Assembly (NCBI RefSeq): GCF_024693525.1
Contig: NZ_JAILKR010000030.1
Coordinates: 1 to 10,175 of the forward strand
Source of the DNA: Selenomonas sp.
GTDB taxonomy: Bacteria; Bacillota_C; Negativicutes; Selenomonadales; Selenomonadaceae
Direction of reading: 5' to 3'
DNA: 10,175 bases
Of the stretch, positions 6,970 through 10,175 are shown in pieces. Positions within the stretch are counted from its first letter, which is position 1. Each line of letters starts with the position of its first letter. The position numbers were made by a program, and so were the translations under genes. The notes beneath the pieces are model-generated. The model searched no databases. It worked only from the letters and a program-made list of their open reading frames with translations, and had not been told where the DNA came from.

Positions 6970-7506
6970 ATGGCATCTATGGAAATCGAGCGCAAATGGA
7001 TGGTAACCGGCTGGCCGGAGGCAATGGAAGACAAATTTGCCTTTGAGCAGAAGATGCGTCAGGGCTATGTATCCGTACGGCCGACTGTCCGCATTCGCGA
7101 AGAGGAAACCACCTGGTCCTCGGATGGGCAGAAGCCCTTGCAGGATGAATTTATTCTCTGTTTCAAATCCCAGGGGCGTCTGGCGCGCAAGGAAGTGGAG
7201 TTTCCCATTCCTGTGGAAAAATTCCGCGAGATTGAAGACCTGATCGGTGAACCCCTTATTGAGAAAGTCCGGCGTACCTATGCGTTGTCAGAGAACCTGT
7301 CGTTAGAGGTCAATCATGTCGATGCTGGTCTGCCTACGGAGTTCTGGTATGCCGAAGTGGAGTTTGCCAGCGAGGCGGCAGCCAGGAGCTTTATGCCCGC
7401 CGATTACGGCTTAGGGGATTATTTGATAGAGGATGTAACGGAACTGCCGGGGCAGTCCATGGGAGAATATTGGGAAACAACCCGGCTCCATAAGACGGAT
7501 AAATAA
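6970..7506 (+). CDS. CYTH-domain protein (triphosphate tunnel metalloenzyme family)
   Basis: A 178-residue cytoplasmic protein. The CYTH signature ExExK is present at the N-terminus as EIERK (Glu5, Glu7, Lys9). Further charged residues expected to line a triphosphate tunnel follow: Arg41 and Arg43 (VRIRE), Lys66, the RKEVEF run at 73-78, Lys99/Arg101/Arg102, and the acidic EVEF at 129-132 that would bind metal. Family members hydrolyse inorganic tripolyphosphate, thiamine triphosphate or other triphosphates, or make cAMP; the substrate cannot be told here. AAGGAG at 6957-6962 gives a clear start, 12 bases after the preceding stop, so it is the last gene of the sensor operon. A link to sugar sensing is not evident and it may be a passenger. 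Confidence 0.9.
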   Translation: MASMEIERKWMVTGWPEAMEDKFAFEQKMRQGYVSVRPTVRIREEETTWSSDGQKPLQDEFILCFKSQGRLARKEVEFPIPVEKFREIEDLIGEPLIEKVRRTYALSENLSLEVNHVDAGLPTEFWYAEVEFASEAAARSFMPADYGLGDYLIEDVTELPGQSMGEYWETTRLHKTDK

Positions 7507-7561
7507 AATAAGCATGCAAAAAGGCTTCCCAAAACAGGAAGCCTTTTTGCATGCTTATTTT
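7505..7561. terminator. Bidirectional terminator shared by the CYTH and IIA-Glc genes
   Basis: Positions 7505-7529 pair perfectly with 7537-7561 (25 bp) around the loop CAAAACA. The core GGCTTCC/GGAAGCC is followed by T-rich tracts in both directions. Both flanking stop codons lie at or in the stem: TAA at 7504-7506 for the CYTH gene and TAA on the minus strand at 7557-7555 for the IIA gene. Confidence 0.95.
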
Positions 7562-8025
7562 TCATAAGTCAGGATAACATCTGTTCCCGCTGCTACCATT
7601 TCATCGGAAGCAGCAGGCCTAAGGTTGCGTACCGTATCGTAGTTGACGACGAGTATGGGGGAAATCAAATTGATTTTCCGCCTCTGCAACAAGGGCAGAT
7701 CGAGTTTTAGAATGGGTTCGCCGGCTTTGACATAGTCACCGCGATGATGCAGCTGGGTAATCCCTTCGCCGTTCATGATGACGGTATCGAGACCGATATG
7801 AACCAGAATCTGCACCCCGTCCGCGCGGGTGACAGCAAAGGCGTGTTTGGTGTCAAAGAACAGGGAAATTTCCCCGTCGCAGGGGGATAGTACCGTGTCA
7901 CTGTCATTTAAGACAGCCAAACCGTCCCCCGTGAGTTTTTCGGAAAAGACCGGATCTGGAACTTTGGCAAGATCGATTATCCTGCCGGAAATGGGCGCGA
8001 TAAGTTTCTGTTGTTGCTTAGTCAT
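7555..8025 (-). CDS. crr: PTS glucose-family IIA component (IIA-Glc)
   Basis: A 156-residue soluble phosphocarrier. The family pattern begins with IAPISGRIIDLAKVPDPVFSEK and continues with SPCDGEI. His61 in KHAF matches the first active-site histidine (E. coli His75), and His76 in ILVHIGLDTV matches the one phosphorylated by HPr (E. coli His90). GDYVKAGEPILKLDLPLL is also typical. It stands alone, without IIB or IIC glucose-type domains beside it, so it either serves IICB proteins elsewhere or has a regulatory role. It should not replace a mannose-family IIA, which is unrelated in fold. The start is supported by AGGCAGGT at 8033-8040 (minus strand). It has its own promoter and ends in the shared terminator. 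Confidence 0.95.
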   Translation of the reverse strand: MTKQQQKLIAPISGRIIDLAKVPDPVFSEKLTGDGLAVLNDSDTVLSPCDGEISLFFDTKHAFAVTRADGVQILVHIGLDTVIMNGEGITQLHHRGDYVKAGEPILKLDLPLLQRRKINLISPILVVNYDTVRNLRPAASDEMVAAGTDVILTYEK

Positions 8026-8076
8026 AGTTCTTACCTGCCTTTTTACAATGCTAGAAAAAATGCTTCTTTTACCTAC

Positions 8077-8105
8077 ATTGTACTAACAGACCGGAGATTT
8101 TTCAA
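8077..8105 (-). promoter_or_regulatory. Promoter of the IIA-Glc gene
   Basis: On the minus strand, TTGAAA (8105-8100) and TACAAT (8082-8077) are separated by 17 bases. Transcription would start near 8070, giving a leader of about 45 bases. The -10 sits in a small palindrome, TACATTGTA (8074-8082). Confidence 0.75.
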
Positions 8106-8110
8106 GGAGC

Positions 8111-8126
8111 ACTTGTAAACTTGTAA
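8111..8126. repeat. Tandem repeat (ACTTGTAA)x2 upstream of the IIA-Glc promoter
   Basis: Two exact adjacent copies of ACTTGTAA lie at 8111-8118 and 8119-8126, five bases upstream of the -35 box. The position suits a regulator-binding site, but no known motif is recognised. Confidence 0.5.
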
Positions 8127-8139
8127 CATAAAATCTTTT

Positions 8140-9237
8140 TTACGGGAGATTCGGGATGTTTTTACTGATGGCAGTGTGGCGGATGATATCCTGCACGCGG
8201 AGGTCAATGGCCAGCTCCTGCTTGTGCAGGGTTTCTGCTGTGGAGAACTCTGCCTGGCTGTTGTCCCGGCATCCCTTGATGAAATGCTGCCATGCTTTAA
8301 TGGTGGTTTCGGTGGAATGCTGGCGCTGGCGGGCCAGATACTGGGCGCCGGCAGGAATCTCTACCTCGTCGAGTTTCTGCTGCCGCTTTTTCAGTGCCGG
8401 AATGACTTCGTTTTCCAGCAGGGCGGCGATGTTCTTCCGCTGGGCGGCGGAGAGATTGCCGCTGCTCGTGGCGGTCAGCTGACGGAATCTGCTCTGATAT
8501 TCGTCGAAGATGCCATTGTATTCGTCCACGATGCCTTGGGTATTGTCAATGTAGCTGGCAATGTCGCGGTTTTGCAGCGGGGCAATCAAATCGAGGTATT
8601 CCCGGTAATTCTTAATATAAGAAACCTGCCAATGACCATCTTCGGCTTGCTCCATGACGAGCTGGAGGGTGAACGGTGTTTGGGTGTAATCCTCCATAAT
8701 GTTGACCTCAGCGGTGGCGGTACTGCCGTCGTGTTCAATAGTGCCGATGCTGACGAAGGTGGTATTGCGCACCTGGCTGCGTTCGATGAAGCGCTCAAAG
8801 TCAATGCCAAGCTGGCGCCCCTTCAAGATGTCCGTGCCCTCCGGCAAACTCCAGGCCCCGGATTCGATACGGGTAAGAGCGGCATTCTCCAGTCCCATGG
8901 AGAGCTGGGGCTTAATCATGATGTAGAACTTTTCAAACATGACCTTGCTCTTTGGCGTCAGGGTGGAATCGTAGGCAAACAAATCCACCGTGAGGTCATC
9001 GTAAGCGCGGGAGGATAAAACATCCATATTCACGTACTTTTTGAAGGCTTCCGTATTTCGTTCTTCGATAGCAGCTGACAATTGTTTCAAGGCGTATTCT
9101 GGCGTCCGGGTATAAAAGAACGCATACCAGAAGGACATGCCGATGACGGAGGCTATCAATAGAATAAATAAAAAAAGGTGACGGCGCTGGCGGCGGCGAC
9201 GCTGCCGCAGCCGGCGTTTCCAAGTATAATCATCCAT
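8140..9237 (-). CDS. Membrane-anchored protein of unknown function, possible DUF2939-like N-terminal region
   Basis: A 365-residue protein of unknown function. The N-terminus is very basic (RRLRQRRRRQRRH, residues 8-20), followed by one membrane helix (about 20-42), so the rest should face outside. The segment after it, TPEYALKQLSAAIEERNTEAF at about 45-65, then KKYVNMDVL, resembles the start of DUF2939 proteins (alanine-rich helix, then a YVD-like motif). This is a weak family guess. The middle looks like mixed alpha/beta with VMEQAEDGHWQVSYIKN. The last hundred or so residues are charged and helical, possibly coiled coil. The start is supported by AGGAGA at 9253-9248, ten bases upstream on the minus strand. 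I see no terminator between it and the IIA-Glc gene. Confidence 0.85.
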   Translation of the reverse strand: MDDYTWKRRLRQRRRRQRRHLFLFILLIASVIGMSFWYAFFYTRTPEYALKQLSAAIEERNTEAFKKYVNMDVLSSRAYDDLTVDLFAYDSTLTPKSKVMFEKFYIMIKPQLSMGLENAALTRIESGAWSLPEGTDILKGRQLGIDFERFIERSQVRNTTFVSIGTIEHDGSTATAEVNIMEDYTQTPFTLQLVMEQAEDGHWQVSYIKNYREYLDLIAPLQNRDIASYIDNTQGIVDEYNGIFDEYQSRFRQLTATSSGNLSAAQRKNIAALLENEVIPALKKRQQKLDEVEIPAGAQYLARQRQHSTETTIKAWQHFIKGCRDNSQAEFSTAETLHKQELAIDLRVQDIIRHTAISKNIPNLP

Positions 9238-9269
9238 AAATATATTATCTCCTAATTAGAATCATCCCT

Positions 9270-9298
9270 ATTATACTATAAGGCGCAAATGGGAGCAA
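9270..9298 (-). promoter_or_regulatory. Promoter of the unknown membrane protein gene
   Basis: On the minus strand, TTGCTC (9298-9293) and TATAAT (9275-9270) are 17 bases apart. Start of transcription is near 9263, a leader of about 25 bases. Confidence 0.7.
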
Positions 9299-9315
9299 AA
9301 AAATGAGAAAAGAAC

Positions 9316-9344
9316 TGTTAATCGGCGAACATATATGCTAGAAT
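9316..9344 (+). promoter_or_regulatory. Tentative promoter of the DUF457-type gene
   Basis: TGCTAGAAT at 9336-9344 is an extended -10. The -35 region (TGTTAA, 9316-9321, 17-base spacing) is a poor match. It is divergent from the promoter at 9270-9298, with the two -35 regions 17 bases apart. Confidence 0.45.
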
Positions 9345-9382
9345 ACTGATAAGAATAACTGTTCGTTAATTGAGGAAAAGCT

Positions 9383-9820
9383 ATGAAATGGGTCAATCAT
9401 GAAATCATAACCGGCGTAATCGTCTATGCGGTAACAGAAAATCCCTTGGCGGCGCTGTATAGTATGGCGGGGGCGGTACTGCCGGATAAAATAGAGGGAA
9501 ATCCCGGAAGCCACTATTGGAGCTGGCGCTGCAGCCATCGGGGGTGGTCCCATTGGCCGATGTTGTATATTCTCTTGTTGGGGCTGCAGCTGCGGATGCT
9601 GAAGGGAGGCATGGAGTCATTCAATGATGTGGGAATGATTGGCGTCTTTTTCTGTGTGGGAGCATTGCTTCATATAATAGAAGATGCAGTTTGTGGCAAG
9701 GTGCCTTTTGTTACCCCTTGGCAGAAAATCGGAATCAAACTATTCAAAGTCGGGTCGATAACGGAGTATCTGTTTTCCCTGGTGGTGGTACTGCTTTGTT
9801 ACTTGCTAAAAGAAATTTAA
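9383..9820 (+). CDS. YdjM/DUF457-type membrane protein, putative metal-dependent hydrolase
   Basis: A 145-residue membrane protein. The family's metal-ligand pattern is visible: His6 in MKWVNHEIITG, Pro-Asp at 34-35 in GAVLPDKIE, HRGWSHW with His52, Arg53 and His57, and GALLHIIEDAVC with His97 and Asp101. A hydrophobic C-terminal helix (about 127-143) ends the protein. It is shorter than E. coli YdjM but contains all the motif blocks, so it looks complete. The enzymatic activity of this family is predicted from the ligand pattern and remains poorly tested. The start follows GAGGAAAA at 9372-9379. No terminator follows; the rRNA promoter P1 begins nine bases after the stop codon. Confidence 0.88.
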   Translation: MKWVNHEIITGVIVYAVTENPLAALYSMAGAVLPDKIEGNPGSHYWSWRCSHRGWSHWPMLYILLLGLQLRMLKGGMESFNDVGMIGVFFCVGALLHIIEDAVCGKVPFVTPWQKIGIKLFKVGSITEYLFSLVVVLLCYLLKEI

Positions 9821-9829
9821 AAAAAGGTG

Positions 9830-9858
9830 TTGACATATCGGTTAAATCCGTGTATCAT
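9830..9858 (+). promoter_or_regulatory. rRNA operon promoter P1
   Basis: TTGACA (9830-9835) and TATCAT (9853-9858) are separated by 17 bases. An A-rich stretch (about 9811-9826) precedes the -35 and could act as an UP element. Transcription probably starts at or near A9865 in AGTCGCTGA. Confidence 0.85.
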
Positions 9859-9930
9859 AATACAAGTCGCTGAGAGATACGGCGGAACAAAACAGTCGCC
9901 AAGCCTTGATTGGCAAGGGATTGAAACAAA

Positions 9931-9943
9931 GTTCTTCTGAAAG
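9931..9943 (+). promoter_or_regulatory. boxA-like element in the P1 leader
   Basis: GTTCTTCTGAAAG resembles the main boxA at 10030 onward (GTTCTCTGAAAAC) with one inserted T. It lies about 66 bases after the P1 start and just before the A/T-rich region upstream of P2. Confidence 0.45.
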
Positions 9944-9969
9944 TTTTTAAAAAGAATTTAAAAAAATTC

Positions 9970-9998
9970 TTGACAGAAACAAATCGATGCGATACAAT
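9970..9998 (+). promoter_or_regulatory. rRNA operon promoter P2
   Basis: TTGACA (9970-9975) and TACAAT (9993-9998) are separated by 17 bases. The preceding 9944-9968 is almost pure A/T with A- and T-tracts, a good UP-element candidate. The likely start is A10004, again in AGTCGCTGA. Confidence 0.9.
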
Positions 9999-10004
9999 AA
10001 ATGA

Positions 10005-10022
10005 GTCGCTGAAATGAGCGAC
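10005..10022 (+). promoter_or_regulatory. boxB-like hairpin of the rRNA leader
   Basis: GTCGCT (10005-10010) pairs with AGCGAC (10017-10022) around a GAAATG loop, seven bases before boxA. A boxB stem followed by boxA is the usual order in rRNA antitermination signals. Confidence 0.6.
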
Positions 10023-10028
10023 AGAGAT

Positions 10029-10043
10029 TGTTCTCTGAAAACT
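10029..10043 (+). promoter_or_regulatory. boxA antitermination element
   Basis: TGTTCTCTGAAAACT closely matches the boxA of Bacillota rRNA leaders (TGxTCTTTGAAAACT-like), where the NusB-NusE complex loads on nascent pre-rRNA. It is followed by AAACAATG, also common in these leaders. Confidence 0.75.
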
Positions 10044-10175
10044 AAACAATGTAAAATGAAATCATGCAACATGATTTAAGCCAGATGTTAATGAAGCTTC
10101 GGCTTCATATTTAAAACATCGATTGGTATGAACAACATAGCAATCGGCAATTTCTTTTAAGTAGCGAACAGCAAT

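Larger units (their letters stand above)
9865..10175 (+). ncRNA. rRNA operon leader (5' external part of a pre-rRNA), partial
   Basis: This is the transcribed leader of an rRNA operon; the mature rRNA begins beyond the window. The evidence is two near-consensus tandem promoters, a boxA antitermination element at 10029-10043, and a chain of hairpins: GTCGCT/AGCGAC at 10005-10022 (likely boxB), AAATCATG/CATGATTT at 10059-10077, ATGAAGC-TTCG-GCTTCAT at 10091-10108 with an outer GATGTT/AACATC stem, and CGATTG/CAATCG at 10120-10146 with an inner TATG/CATA. The last structures probably help fold and process the precursor. The assignment to an rrn operon is from family resemblance, because no 16S sequence is visible. 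Confidence 0.75.

Noticed and set aside
10147..10175. Start of the 16S rRNA gene
   Set aside because: The conserved AGAGTTTGATCCTGG segment does not appear before the window ends.
1..10175. CRISPR arrays, insertion sequences, tRNA genes, prophage genes
   Set aside because: No repeat-spacer pattern, transposase, cloverleaf or phage protein could be seen on either strand.

Overview
The window looks like a chromosomal segment from a low-to-mid GC member of the Bacillota, most plausibly a Negativicutes relative of Selenomonas. This placement is an inference. It rests on AAGGAG-type ribosome binding sites, a Bacillota-style rRNA leader with a boxA element, a mannose-family PTS, and substrate-binding proteins held by uncleaved N-terminal membrane helices. 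No 16S sequence is present to settle it.

Layout. Positions 1-341 are non-coding and carry three short dyads and a tentative promoter. Positions 342-2563 hold a three-gene mannose/fructose/sorbose-family PTS operon (IIB, IIC, IID) closed by a strong terminator; no IIA of that family is visible. Positions 2648-7506 hold a second operon, started by an extended -10 promoter: a membrane-anchored RbsB-like sugar-binding protein, a six-helix HisKA_3 histidine kinase, a NarL/LuxR-type response regulator, a second membrane-anchored binding protein of the family 1 (MalE/UgpB) type, and a CYTH-domain protein. The first four genes overlap by 1-4 bases, so they are almost certainly translated together. 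The operon ends at a long bidirectional terminator shared with a convergent IIA-Glc (crr-like) gene at 7555-8025. Upstream of that gene on the same strand is a membrane-anchored protein of unknown function (8140-9237). Divergent from it is a small YdjM/DUF457-type membrane protein (9383-9820).

The last 355 bases are an rRNA operon leader: two near-consensus promoters about 140 bases apart, each followed by the same AGTCGCTGA start region and a boxA-like element, then a run of hairpins. The rRNA gene itself lies beyond the window.

How it may work together. The binding protein-kinase-regulator-binding protein set has no ABC permease or ATPase beside it, so it reads as a carbohydrate-sensing device, not a transporter. 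A 7-2-7 inverted repeat upstream of the PTS operon has the geometry that NarL-family regulators use. This suggests, without proving, that the sensor controls the neighbouring PTS.
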